From Coccinella septempunctata (lineage: Eukaryota; Arthropoda; Insecta; Coleoptera; Coccinellidae): a stretch of 64,000 nucleotides of DNA. The stretch's first letter is position 1. Each line of letters starts with the position of its first letter. Of the stretch, positions 47,223 to 58,004 are shown in pieces. Below the pieces are notes generated by a model. It had not been told where the DNA came from and did no database searches. It saw nothing but the letters and a program-made list of their open reading frames with translations. Made by a program: the position numbers and the translations under genes. Location of the stretch: assembly GCF_907165205.1 (NCBI RefSeq), contig NC_058190.1:29663345-29727344 (forward strand), given 5' to 3'.

Positions 47223-49624
47223 AATATTTTTCGAAAAACCCAAGAATTCGAATATCTCGGAAACTGCTGATTTTTTGGTAGCAATAAATATGGCCCAAAC
47301 GACAGCAAATACTACTAACACCTCCTCCAAGGTTCACGTCCAATTTGGAAACACCCTGTACCCTGTATATCAATCTGACACGCTCGAGTATGTACATTGA
47401 TATATTTTTTTTTTTTTTACTATTTTCACAGACTGTCCTAGACAATTTCCTTCTATATACAGGTCTAATTTTTGGAAGAGATACTCTACAGTGTCCAAGG
47501 TATCTCCTCTTTTATTAATCTGACACGAGTAAGTCCCGAATTGCCCTCTTGGGCTCCCCAACTAATATTTAATCACAAAGTTACTGAACACCCTATAAAA
47601 GGCCCAAAATGAGCGAACTCGGTGTGTTCAGTTTTGATTGTAAGGAGTTGTTTACCCCCTTCAAAGAATGTAAATTTCGGAAATGGCAAGATATGTCATT
47701 TAAGTGCCTTCGTGCTGATTGTAAATATGTACACTCATATTCTATTGAACTCGTTTGCATTACACATGACAAGAAATAAGACGTATCGTGAGTTTTAAAA
47801 CACAATTTTCGATGATTCGAGCTGAAATTCATTGGAGTGATGTTTTCAAGTGAGGACAGTAACAACATTTGGAGGCACAAGACCGAAATCAAAACCTGAA
47901 GTAATTCAGTAACTTCTTGCATGAGAGATCCACGAACTTATTTTAGTCATTTCGAAAGTTGATAAGGCTTTCATCATGTGAATGATCTGTGAGAAAATTA
48001 GAACTTGCGACAACATACAAAAAAATCAAGAGAATTCGAAAAGGAATAGCTTTTTTACTAATTAATCATCTTCCAGTATTTTCGTACCATTTGGTTCACT
48101 ACAAAATGCTCTATTCGAATAACCCAATATCAAGCTAAAATTAAAAACATTCAATCAGAAAACAACAGAAGTAATCCATTCAATTTTTATAGTTTGTGTT
48201 CTTTTCGAACAAATAGCTTTTTTTAGAAAAACAACAAGGAAACACGTTGAACAAGTGCCTCTGAGCAGGACTACAAACGAGGTTAAACTTTCCATAGATT
48301 GAATGAACATTTTCGTAATAGTTACTTTTCAAACTGCACCCTTATTGAATTCACCTAGTTTTCAGTTCGTCCACTTCCCATGACAACTGGAATTTGTCCC
48401 CTATGTCGACGTCAAATAAATTACACCCACCTTTCGACAATGTGAGTTCTTCTTCGTTCCTAGACACCTTCAGAAAAGCTTTAAAAATAACGTTATATTT
48501 CAGAAGTTATCCGTTATCCATTCAGTCTCCTCCCAACTTATCCCTCACAAAAAATCACCCCATAGTCTGGCGGAATTGATTCCTTCAGCTTTCGACCTGA
48601 AAGATGAGAGCAGTGTATGTGTATAACTCAAGAAATTCCTTGCGATTCTAGCGGCAGTTGAATCTATTGTTCTGTGAAAAAAAAAAAGCTATAAATAATA
48701 TTCAGTCGCTGAATATGCCACAGACTTGTTTGTGTAAGGTTGACGTCGGTCGCAGAGACAGGTGGGATTGAAACGACTTGGATTTCTGAAGGACTCGTAA
48801 GGATTCGTGGAACCGGAAAAACAAACGGTGTAGGTCATGCAAAAAATGGATGGGGATATGGAAATGGCACAAGGGAATATTAGTCGATATGTATTCATGA
48901 TGGAAAATATGAAATTCATTCAGAACCAATATAAGAGAGAAGCCTCCGAATTTCCTTAAATGGCCAATATGTTCTTGAATTCATTCAAGAGTCTAATGGA
49001 AGCCAGTGCAAGTCTCTAACTTCGAATAGATTCAGAAAATCAGAGACATTTTTTCTATTGTAAATATGCGATAAGTACCTATTTTAAATTTCTCTGTTTG
49101 TGAGGTAAGTCAATGTTATCCGTCGTATCTCAAATTTTAGGAATTACGTCATCCATAATTCTTTCAACTGGCAATCCTTATTCTTTCATGACTATCCTTC
49201 AAGTGTATCAACTCCCACTTAAATTTTTATTTAGTTCGAAGAATTGTAAATAAGTGATCTATAAATCAACACAAATATTTTACTGCAATAAAAACTCAAA
49301 ATGTTCTCCAATAACTTAATATCCTTGAGGGGAAGAAAAACTCAAGAATCTCCATTCAAAAACGGCATTCACTAGTTCTTAATTTACGCTTTTAATGTTT
49401 TATGTAAAGCCTTGATTTTTTTTAAATTGAAATTAAAGGACGTCTTGATGTTACCCCGTCTCTTTTTCTTCCGATTTATTTGTTTTTTCATGAGAAAACA
49501 GAAGTTGAACTGTAGTGTTTTGAAAACTTATTTTTACAATCATTTTTCGACGGTTTTCAAACATATTTCGACAAGAAATAGCGTAGTAGTGACTGCATAT
49601 ATTGCAGAAATTTTCATAGTGATA
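47223..49624. other. unassigned sequence
   Basis: CACCCTGTA ends occur at about 47351 and 47588. 48.69-48.94 kb is somewhat GC-richer, with open frames on the minus strand that I do not recognise. Confidence 0.4.
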
Positions 49625-49626
49625 TA

Positions 49627-50001
49627 CAGGGTGTCCGGGGAGTAACTGTACATACTCATACCAGAGATAGAGTTGGACTAGCTGATTACGGATTGACTAT
49701 AAAAAATTAATTTCTGGATTTCCCTGGAAAGCTACAGGGTGATTTTCCAACTTCATGGAAATACTTAGACTATCATAAAATCCAAACTTATTGACGGATA
49801 TTATTGAAACTTGGAAGGTTATTGACACATGCTGGAGTCAAGTCAAAAAGATATCAATTAATTCATTATTCCAGGGCCGGACTCATTAATCTTCATTTTA
49901 AGTGTTCAGGGTAAAAAAACACTGTATTTCGAATTACAAATAATTGATTCGCTTACTCTATCTCTGGTAAGGGAATGTACAGTTATTCCCCGGACACCCT
50001 G
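49627..50001. mobile_element. 375-bp MITE with CAGGGTGTCCGGGGA ends and TA target
   Basis: The ends are inverted over 27 bp with one mismatch (CAGGGTGTCCGGGGAGTAAC against CAGGGTGTCCGGGGAATAAC). TA flanks both sides. The body has no gene. A clean Tc1/mariner-type MITE. Confidence 0.9.
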
Positions 50002-50208
50002 TATAAGTACCAATGTTACGCTGAAATTCAGGAATATCTGAAAATTATTCAATATTCCTAATATCACCTCTGGGGTGGTAATTTCTATTTTTCCACTGTA
50101 TATATCTTTTCGTAATTCAGGCTATTGCTTAAAGATGTGGCACATTTCCCTATGTGAGGTAGCATCCGTAAAGCAACCAATGTCGATCGTCTTGATCCCA
50201 CATCGTAT

Positions 50209-51015
50209 GTATACTCCATTCACTTTTATTTTAGCAGTTGGTTGGCCATGGAAATTTGACACATTTCACTCTGTATAGTACGAAAATGTGGGGTTATGAC
50301 GCTTGTCAAAACATTTTTAAATTTTAAATCAACGCTATGTTGCCCGTTCTACGTAAAAGTTTCTGTTATTACGTATTTATCACAATGTCGAATCTCTTCG
50401 GAAAATATGTGACGAAGATAATTAAAGTTTATACAAACTGATTGAAGGCATACCAAATCCAGTTATTTTCATGGAAAATACAAGAGATCAGTATAATATC
50501 ATAATATGCTCTAGCTTGAGAAGAGTTAATGTTCGTTACCTATTTTCTTTGGCTAACGGCTAAAGTTTGAATACGTTACATCAGATGTAGATTTCAAAAA
50601 TATTATCCCGAAGATAAAATGCATATGTTGCAGTTGTTGGGAACTGGTATCTCCCGAAGGAATTAACAGATTATTACCTACAAGAATGTTAAATTCTTCA
50701 ACAAAAATTATCTTGCATCAATATAAGTAAAAGGAATTGAAGGAAGTTTCAATCAAGATGAACTTCACCTTTAAACGAAAATTTCACATGAATAAACAAT
50801 TAGCAGGACAACTGGCGCGTATTTGTGGCTGTTCATAGTGTTCATCTCAATGCATTGATATAATAATAATAATAATTAGATATTTATTGGAACCTTAAGA
50901 CATTTACAATGAATGACGTATTGTGGACTTTAGAATATCAGGGTATAACTATTTGAATGAGCGGACCTGAATTCTAAATAGCACTTTCCGAAATCCTGTC
51001 TCTTTTTTCAATCAC
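50209..51015 (+). mobile_element. second copy of family 1, right end lost
   Basis: The left TIR (TATACTCCATTCACTTTTAT) and interior match 383-1375 in order, for example GAAATTTGACACAT, CTCTGTATAGTACGAAAATG and GAATGAGCGGACCT. There is an internal deletion near 50935. The right TIR is absent. Confidence 0.75.
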
Positions 51016-51728
51016 AAAATATAAATCGAGAATCCACCTGTCTGAGAATATCCATATGAAAGCACAAAATTTTCTATTCGGTGAAGAAATTATCGACAAT
51101 TTTGTAAAATTGAGTAGCTTGTCACGCATCCTCTACTAGGGATCTAGGTTACTTGACCACTGATGTAGTTCTTCATAAAATTTATTATATGGGAACAAGT
51201 AAACCCACTTGATTCGAATTTCTACTTTTTTCACTTATTGTACACTTTTTCTAAGAAGCAATTTTCTGAAACGATGTTTCTTAACAAAGAATATCATATG
51301 AATGATTTAGGAAGGAACTCAATGTAACCTTTCTGTGAGTGAAATCATCAGATCATATGTTGAAAACCTTCGGAATTTTAATTATTTTTCTGGTGCAGGA
51401 GAAATTGCTACAATTTTTTGCCTTGTATTCCTAGTATTTGGGATGTTTCAGAGAAAACTCATCGTAGCACCCCAGCACCATTCGTCATATTGAAGTGTTC
51501 TTGAAAAACTTCTTCGTATCATATCCTCCTTTTGTGAAATTTTAATTAATTTCTGGCAATGTTGAACTGAAACCTAACTTAACTTCCTCCCTAAAGATAA
51601 AAACCGTATCATTCTGGAAGCAAAAATATTGAATTTTTCACATACGAATAAATCTTTCACTGAAACTCTAATTCACTTCTAAGGCCCTCTGTTGCCCCAG
51701 AAAACCCTGAAAAACACTGGTTTCAGAG
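51016..51728. other. unassigned sequence
   Basis: Nothing supported up to the Penelope-like end. Confidence 0.45.
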
Positions 51729-51783
51729 GGGGTATTCTTTGTGGGAATAAGGACAAATACTTTAGAACTTTCAAAATATATTT

Positions 51784-51821
51784 GGCGACGTTTCGCAGAT
51801 TTTCATCTGCTTCATCAGGCC
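51784..51821 (-). ncRNA. hammerhead ribozyme motif, minus copy
   Basis: Identical to the plus-copy motif at 53873-53910: CUGAUGA, stem II GCAGAU/AUCUGC with GAAA loop, GAAA, then the GUC cleavage triplet, with GGC/GCC forming stem I. Confidence 0.75.
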
Positions 51822-51946
51822 TAAAAAACACCAGAGATGGCGAAAACATACAAAACAATAAGATAAAATTTACCTCTATAAACTGAAGCTCTATTGGAAC
51901 ACTCTGGACAACATTGAATGCTAACATCAGTCATTAAAATATCTTA

Positions 51947-52177
51947 GGCCTGGTACTTTCACGTGCGATTAAATAAATTTATTCGCATTTATTAAGTCTC
52001 ATTCGTAAGATTAGTAAAAATGCAGCCTTTTCACTTTCAGATAGTGTTATCCATCGAATAAATCTGTCATTGAAACTTAATAAGAAGAGTTTATTTGTCA
52101 TAGATCGAATGTCGGTACGTCATTATTCGTTGAATAAAATTTATTCGAAGGTGAAAGTACCGGACCTTAATATAAAA
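51947..52177. mobile_element. PIF/Harbinger-like MITE inside the Penelope copy
   Basis: The inverted ends read GGCCTGGTACTTTCACGTG and CGAAGGTGAAAGTACCGGAC-C. They are flanked by TTA on both sides, a 3-bp target duplication typical of PIF/Harbinger. The empty site in the other Penelope arm (near 53740-53760) confirms the boundaries. A second copy lies at 60707-60926 in opposite orientation. Confidence 0.9.
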
Positions 52178-52192
52178 AGGGGTATTCGGGTT

Positions 52193-52312
52193 CGGCTTTC
52201 TGACAGTCCGAGAATTGTTCTAGGACTGCGCAAAACTGTTGTGCCCTAGTATTAAATCCTCTGCGCAGTTCTAGAACCATTCTCGGACCGTCCGAAAGCC
52301 GAACCCGAATAC
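52193..52312. mobile_element. 120-bp palindromic MITE inside the Penelope copy
   Basis: The arms GTATTCGGGTTCGGCTTTC and GAAAGCCGAACCCGAATAC are perfect inverted ends. Pairing continues through GTCCGAGAAT/ATTCTCGGAC and TTCTAGGACTGCGC/GCGCAGTTCTAGAA around a short centre. It is absent from the other Penelope arm. The target duplication is unclear. Confidence 0.85.
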
Positions 52313-52443
52313 AGCTAATTACACATATCATTCTCAGAACCGTCAGAAAGGGAATGTTCTAGAACAATTCATAGAGCACCATCAACACAAAAAGCGATAT
52401 TCAGAAACCCACCACAGATACACTGTCAAAACCTTGACCAACA

Positions 52444-53165
52444 TTATTTTAAATTTTTGTATTTAGTTAATATGGAATGATATAATTTACTAAGATGTTC
52501 GGTGTCTGATCTAAAATTAACAGACTTATTAATATTTATGTGTATCATTTCCAAGATGTTTCTTTTTTTGAAATGTTCTTCGTTGTCTAAGATCTTGACA
52601 TTTGAAAAATCAAATTTATGGTTATCCTTGAAATGATGGGAGCACAAAGCAGTCTTCTCAACATTTTTTACATCTCTTATGTCACATCTATGCTGACTAA
52701 CCCTACTTTTTAAATATTGCCTAGTTTGGCCCACATACAAACTATCACAGTCTAAACAAGGAACCCCGTATACCACGCCCGATCTAAGTTCATTGTCAAT
52801 AGGATCTTTAATTCTGCTATATAATGAGGCAACAGTTTTATTATTATAAAAAACTAATTCATTATTATCTATTCTAAGAGTTCTCTTAATCTTTTGTGAG
52901 AGGACTGGTATGTACGGAACTTTAAAATAAGATTTGGTTGCTTTAGGTGTCATATTCTTTCCATTAATAATTTTTTGCAAAAGTTTAGGGATAATTTTGT
53001 TAACAAAAGATTTGGGGTATCTATTCTCTTTCAATATGTTCTTTACGTTAACAATGTTTTGGTTGTGATATATAGGGTTGCTTAAGTTGATTGCTCTGTA
53101 TAGCAAGTTATTAATTGCACTGATCTTGTAACTAGTTGCATGATCAGATAAATAGTTTAAAATGA
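52444..53165 (-). pseudogene. Penelope-like protein C-terminus: RT thumb, linker and GIY-YIG endonuclease
   Basis: Penelope-like elements encode a telomerase-related reverse transcriptase fused to a GIY-YIG nicking endonuclease. Only the C-terminal part is present. The frame is open upstream of the TTG at 53106 (HATSYKISAINNLLYRAINL). It continues with ENRYPKSFVNK, a region after the polymerase core, then a linker. The endonuclease follows: GVVYGVPC (residues 110-117), C120, YVGQTRQ (124-130), Arg135, His139 and the Glu of NILEMIHI (186). The two cysteines with nearby histidines fit the CCHH arrangement of this nuclease type. No polymerase catalytic box remains, so the copy is 5'-truncated. 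The stop at 52444 looks natural. Confidence 0.9.
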
Positions 53166-53179
53166 TACCTGAGCTTGTA

Positions 53180-53615
53180 GGCTACATAGATAATAATGAA
53201 TTAGTTTTTTATAATAATAAAACTGTTGCCTCATTATATAGCAGAATTAAAGATCCTATTGACAATGAACTTAGATCGGGCGTGGTATACGGGGTTCCTG
53301 TGTTTAGACTGTGATAGTTTGTATGTGGGCCAAACTAGGCAATATTTAAAAAGTAAGGTTAGTCAGCATAGATCTGACATAAGAGATGTAAAAAATGTTG
53401 AGAAGACTGCTTTGTGCTCCCATCATTTCAAGGATAACCATAAATTTGATTTTTCAAATGTCAAGATCTTAGACAACGAAGAACATTTCAAAAAAAGAAA
53501 CATCTTGGAAATGATACACATAAATATTAATAAGTCTGTTAATTTTAGATCAGACACCGAACATCTTAGTAAATTATATCATTCCATATTAACTAAATAC
53601 AAAAATTTAAAATAA
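53180..53615 (+). pseudogene. second Penelope-like GIY-YIG fragment, frameshifted
   Basis: The same C-terminal region as the minus copy, on the opposite strand. It starts close to the residues DNNELVFYNNK and contains one extra base in the GVVYGVPC segment (near 53300), so the frame breaks between VYGVP and CLDCDSLYVGQ. Downstream it is nearly identical to the minus copy, with a few changes such as KSKVSQHRSD for KSRVSQHRCD, and ends at the same stop. With the endonuclease split and no polymerase, it cannot be functional. Confidence 0.9.
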
Positions 53616-53872
53616 TGTTGGTCAAGGTTTTGACAGTGTATCTGTGGTGGGTTTCTGAATATCGCTTTTTGTGTTGATGGTGCTCTATGAATTGTTCTAG
53701 AACATTCCCTTTCTGACGGTTCTGAGAATGATATGTGTATTTTATATTAAGATATTTTAATGACTGATGTTAGCATTCAATGTTGTCCAGAGTGTTCCAA
53801 TAGAGCTTTAGTTTATAGAGGTAAATTGTATCTTATTGTTTTGTATGTTTTCGCCATCTCTGGTGTTTTTTA

Positions 53873-53910
53873 GGCCTGATGAAGCAGATGAAAATCTGCG
53901 AAACGTCGCC
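53873..53910 (+). ncRNA. hammerhead ribozyme motif, plus copy
   Basis: The core is CUGAUGA (53876-53882). A 6-bp stem II GCAGAU/AUCUGC (53884-53899) is capped by GAAA. GAAA (53900-53903) and the GUC triplet follow, with cleavage expected after C53907. GGC (53873-53875) pairs with GCC (53908-53910) as stem I, and further U-A pairs lie outside a mismatch. Stem III is reduced to the palindrome ACGU, so cleavage would need a dimer, as described for Penelope-like hammerheads. One extra A (53883) lies at the foot of stem II. Confidence 0.8.
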
Positions 53911-53966
53911 AAATATATTTTGAAAGTTCTAAAGTATTTGTCCTTATTCCCACAAAGAATACCCCC

Positions 53967-56487
53967 TGTTAAACCTTGGAGGACACAAAACTCACTTACT
54001 GGTTTCAGATTTGGAAAGGAAGGAAAATCGTTGGAGGGTGAGCTGAATAAACATAATTCACCGTTTAAATTTGCCTTTAGGAATAAATAGCCCTGTCAAG
54101 ATAGGAACAGCCAAGTTGCTCCGGAATGGTGCCAAGAACATTCGGAAATTAATGAAAGGAGCTTTCATAATGGCATAATCAAAGATCTGTTGGATATAAG
54201 CGCATAAGAAGAAACGTAGTGAAGATTTGTAATCAATTTTTTAGGCTTTATCAAATTATCTCAGGGCTATCCTGGCTAGCATTTTATTAATTCAATTTAT
54301 CTTCCATTGAATTGATAATTCAGTGATTTTAAAACAATTTTGATTCTGAATTGCAAAGAATTTCATATATGGTTTTCAATATTGTTCGCTTGAATAAATC
54401 AGAAAAAAAACTTGACAAAATATAAAGAATTTGCCTAATTTTCAAACTGTAGAAATGCAAAAAGAACCTGTTAAATAGAAAATAAGAGTGAATTTTCCAA
54501 AAGCAGCTATCACAAATAAATACAAGAAAATAAAAGATTTACTAACTATATAATCTTTGACTAAAATGGAAGAACTTATTTTAATATTATTTTATATATC
54601 AATAATTCAAAAACATACTTCTTTGTACTGTAAATAAATAATTACCGTTTTCTTCATATAAAACAAAAGTTGCCATGCCTGAAGTAGATTATGTGATACT
54701 CAAAAACTCAAATGAAGTTTATGACAGAAAAAAATCATAGATTTGCATCTTCTTTCCTTCTTGTGCCGATTTCATCATTATAATACATTGAAGAATTATG
54801 TGAGAGGTTTTTTTTTATTTATAATGATATTAAATAATATTTCAATGTAAAAAGTATATTTTTTCTTGAGAATGAATACTTGAAAGTCTTTGAGCGTATC
54901 TTTACTACAGTAAAATGTAAAATCCGCTCATAATGACATTGAGGGAAAGTGACAAACACGTAGGATAAAACGAAGGTCATATAAAGCACAATCTTAGAAA
55001 AATCAAGCAACTTTTTCATAGAAACTTTCGTTGAATAAGCAATTGCAATTGAACAGTTAAGAACTGACTAATTCCGTAAATTTTTGAGATGAAATAACGA
55101 AAAAATTTTCATATTTGGTGCTTTGAATTACCGGTTCCGATGAACGGTAGTTCTGGTGACTACCTCAAATGGACGATAGTTGAAATGGATGTCATAGTAC
55201 CATGAGGAACCTGATACGAATGAAATCAACATTTTCTTGGATTCTCTTGAAGGAGCATGCAAAATATGTAATACAAAGTTGGATAGGAATCTAAATTAAA
55301 CATATGTGACGGTTTTTATACCGTACCGCTTGTGGAACTTCCCATTGTGTACTTTTTGTTTTTTGCTCTTGTTTTCGGAGTTCTTATTGTTTTAAAAATA
55401 TTTTTTTTATAATTTTTTTTGCTGTTGTGAGTTTATAGGTTTTGCATACATTTTCATTTATGTAATCATATGATAAAGTTATGACATAAGAAGAAAATAA
55501 GAATTAAAAAAAAGAATCATTATTTTCTGAACAGATACTTTTCGGGAAAAGGTCAAAAAAACGACAAGATAATAAATCCATACTGAATAGAAGCTATTAC
55601 CTATTCGTCTCTTGTGTTTTTCTTTAGTATATTAATTGTATTAAATGAATTTTTAGCGGGTTTTCTGCAAAATTCAAATTAATGAATTCCGAATTAATGA
55701 TCGCTAATCTATTGGTTTAATCATATCACATATTGATTCCTGATGACTTGTTTGGAATTCATTGGGAAACGGCTCAACAATAAGCACACTTCAGTCTATT
55801 GCCTTAATGAATTTGAACAATGGAACAATTAAACGTTATCACACTAGTGCGCCCGTCTGATAGACGGAATAATCCATGTAATTTAGAACTATGTTATGAG
55901 CTTACTTCGTATGCCATTCGTGTCTATCTAGCATGCGAAGTAGATATTCCTCTTCTTATAAGGATTATTGAAAAAGTACGGTTGCTCTAGATGTATTCTA
56001 TATAGGTGGAACACAAAACAGGGTGCCAAGAAAAAAATATATTTTGTAAATTTTATTCTAGCTTGCATTCTTATTTTTCATATTGTAGGTATCTATGCAA
56101 CTCAATCTTAAGTGCAAACATCCACTGATATGAGTCTTAATTAGTGATACTTCTAATCGTAAAAATATTCTGAAGGATGTGCGGAGTTATATTTATTTTT
56201 TTTATTAATTAATTTTAATATTCTACTGTAACTCATCCCCTCATCACTCAACTCTATTAAAATTTATCTACCATGTTGTTACGTAGGTACAAACGTATGG
56301 TGGATCACAGTATCACTGGAATATCAGCCGTCATGAAAATAAATTGAAACTGACTCCCAAAATATATCGCCAGTTAACTTGTGTCTCGAGTTACATGCTT
56401 TCTGAATTTTAAACTGAATTCTGTTTTTTCAAGTATTGTGTATCTCTATGTATTTTGCATCCCACTCAATCTTATATTCTTTTCTAG
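53967..56487. other. unassigned sequence, probably TRPM intron
   Basis: No supported gene. It ends in the pyrimidine-rich TTATATTCTTTTCTAG acceptor of the TRPM exon, so at least its right part should be intron. Confidence 0.5.
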
Positions 56488-56650
56488 ATGTTGCTGTGAT
56501 AGAACTCTAGAACAACATAAATTCATCACTGAAAATTCAGAAAAAATTCAAACCGAAATATGGTTACCATCAAAATGTACAGCGGCCTTTCCAACGGACG
56601 CCTATGGGACTGTTGAGTTCCAGGGGGGACCTCATCCGTCCAAAGCTCAA
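56488..56650 (+). CDS. Trpm: internal exon of a TRPM cation channel
   Basis: TRPM proteins are plasma-membrane, Ca/Mg-permeable cation channels with a long cytosolic N-terminal homology region. This 163-bp exon encodes 54 residues from the start of that region. It opens with CCCDRTLEQHKF, matching the Cys-rich RCCCG-x-QH segment, and carries PTDAYGTVEFQGGPHPSKAQ, matching the hallmark P-T-D-A-[FY]-G-T-[IV]-E-F-Q-G-G-x-H. It is bounded by a polypyrimidine tract and AG at 56487, and by CAA|GTAAGTAT at 56650. The exon starts with one base completing a codon (probably Arg, as in the family) and ends in phase 0. The open frame upstream to 56381 and downstream to 56749 is intron read-through. Flanking exons were not found in the window. 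Confidence 0.9.
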
Positions 56651-57500
56651 GTAAGTATTTCCAAATTATGGCTTTATGAGCATTACCGCAGTGGGCGACT
56701 TACATCCTCAATAATAACGAAAATAAACGATTCTAACAAAAATTACTGACTTGATGCTTAAGTGTTTTTTTCTTCAGGTTGGTGTACCTAATTATGCCTC
56801 GCTAAGGCCTTACATTCAATTTATCACCATGACATAGGTACGGAGACAATTGTCTTTATTAGGATTGAAATCTGGTATTTTGAAATGTTATTTCATTCCT
56901 ATGTGAACAACGTCTTCTTTGAAATTCGTATGAGGATGTGGAGTGGCACATGGGGGTACACAAATCACTGTATATTAGGTAGTTTATGAGGTGAATAGGA
57001 TGGTATCAGAATACAACAATTAAATATGGACCATCAAAACTCATGTTATTGAAAATCATGTTACTCAGTTCTCAGTTTTATTTTTCAAATTTGGCAGCTA
57101 TTCTCATCTCAGGCCATCAAACTGCTAATGAAAAAGTACAGACGTTTGGAGAGTAGTACTTTTCCGCTCGCAAATATTAAAAAGTCACATCAAACATAAC
57201 ATTTGGGCATGTATGTATGCGCCAATCATAAAATTCAAACGTTTCTGTATGAGGCTGAGCGCACAAAAATATTATTTTTCATAACGTCAGTTTCAAGACG
57301 ATAAGTCTATCACGTGAAAATATTTCATTTACGCTGGTAACTCGAAAGCTGCAGTCTCTTGCGGAAAATAATCGCTTTCCACACTTGTTAGGAAAATAAC
57401 TATTATGTCATACACAAGCCATATTTTCAATATATCTGAACATTTCTTGCTCATATTCATAAGAATGGAGGTATGATATATTTTATAAATCATTGTATAA
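56651..57500. other. TRPM intron, no other feature seen
   Basis: It follows the GTAAGT donor. No exon with the next expected TRPM residues (tyrosine-valine-arginine start) was seen. Confidence 0.5.
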
Positions 57501-58004
57501 TACAGGGTGTGAATGATCAGTTGTAAAAAAATTGTGCTGATTTCTTGTCAAATATAGCATGGGTTTTTCATATAATAGGTACCTAAAGATGGTACCTGAA
57601 ATTTTTCTTAAATTTTGTTTTCAGAAACCAGAAAATTAATAGAAATGAGATGTTCCCCCATACATGCAAGGGATGGTAAAGCCACCTCTAACATTCGTTT
57701 CCCAAGAACTTTTTTTCTCATTAATTTCCATGAAAAATTAATATTTCATAGCATCATTTATTTTTAACAAATAAGGTCGTGATTTTTGAGAAAAGAAATA
57801 ATTCATCAGTATGTACACAGCGTGAGTCATACAAGATTGAATTATCTCCTACCTTGAATTTACCTAATAGGTGGATATTATAGGGAAAAACCACTGAATT
57901 TTTTTATTGCCTTCTCGCATCCCTAAAATCTGCTCAGTTTAATTTTTGTCGGTTTTCTGATCACTGAAAAAAAATTAAAAACAACTATTCATTTACACCT
58001 TGTA
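57501..58004. mobile_element. 504-bp TIR element in the presumed TRPM intron
   Basis: The left end TACAGGGTGTGAATGATCAG pairs with the right end ATTCATTTACACCTTGTA, about 24 bp with several mismatches, followed inward by GTTGT/ACAAC. No gene inside. Confidence 0.55.

Larger units (their letters stand above)
51729..53966. mobile_element. two head-to-head, 5'-truncated Penelope-like elements
   Basis: The minus-strand copy runs from about 53165 down to 51729 and the plus-strand copy from about 53180 to 53966. Both hold the C-terminal protein part, a 3' UTR (TGTTGGTCAAGGTTTTGACA at its start), a hammerhead motif and the same tip (AAGTATTTGTCCTTATTCCC then AATACCCCCT). They are almost identical apart from point changes, one indel and two MITEs in the minus copy. 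Inverted partial pairs are a known outcome of Penelope integration. Confidence 0.9.

Noticed and set aside
51679..51927. Open frame with a peptide repeated at 53836-54090 (RPDEADENLRNVAKYILKV)
   Set aside because: The shared peptide is only the translation of the duplicated Penelope terminus and hammerhead DNA. It is not evidence for a conserved protein.
55747..55790. CTGATGA then GGAAACGGCTC
   Set aside because: No paired stem II can be drawn. It could be a decayed terminus but evidence is too weak.
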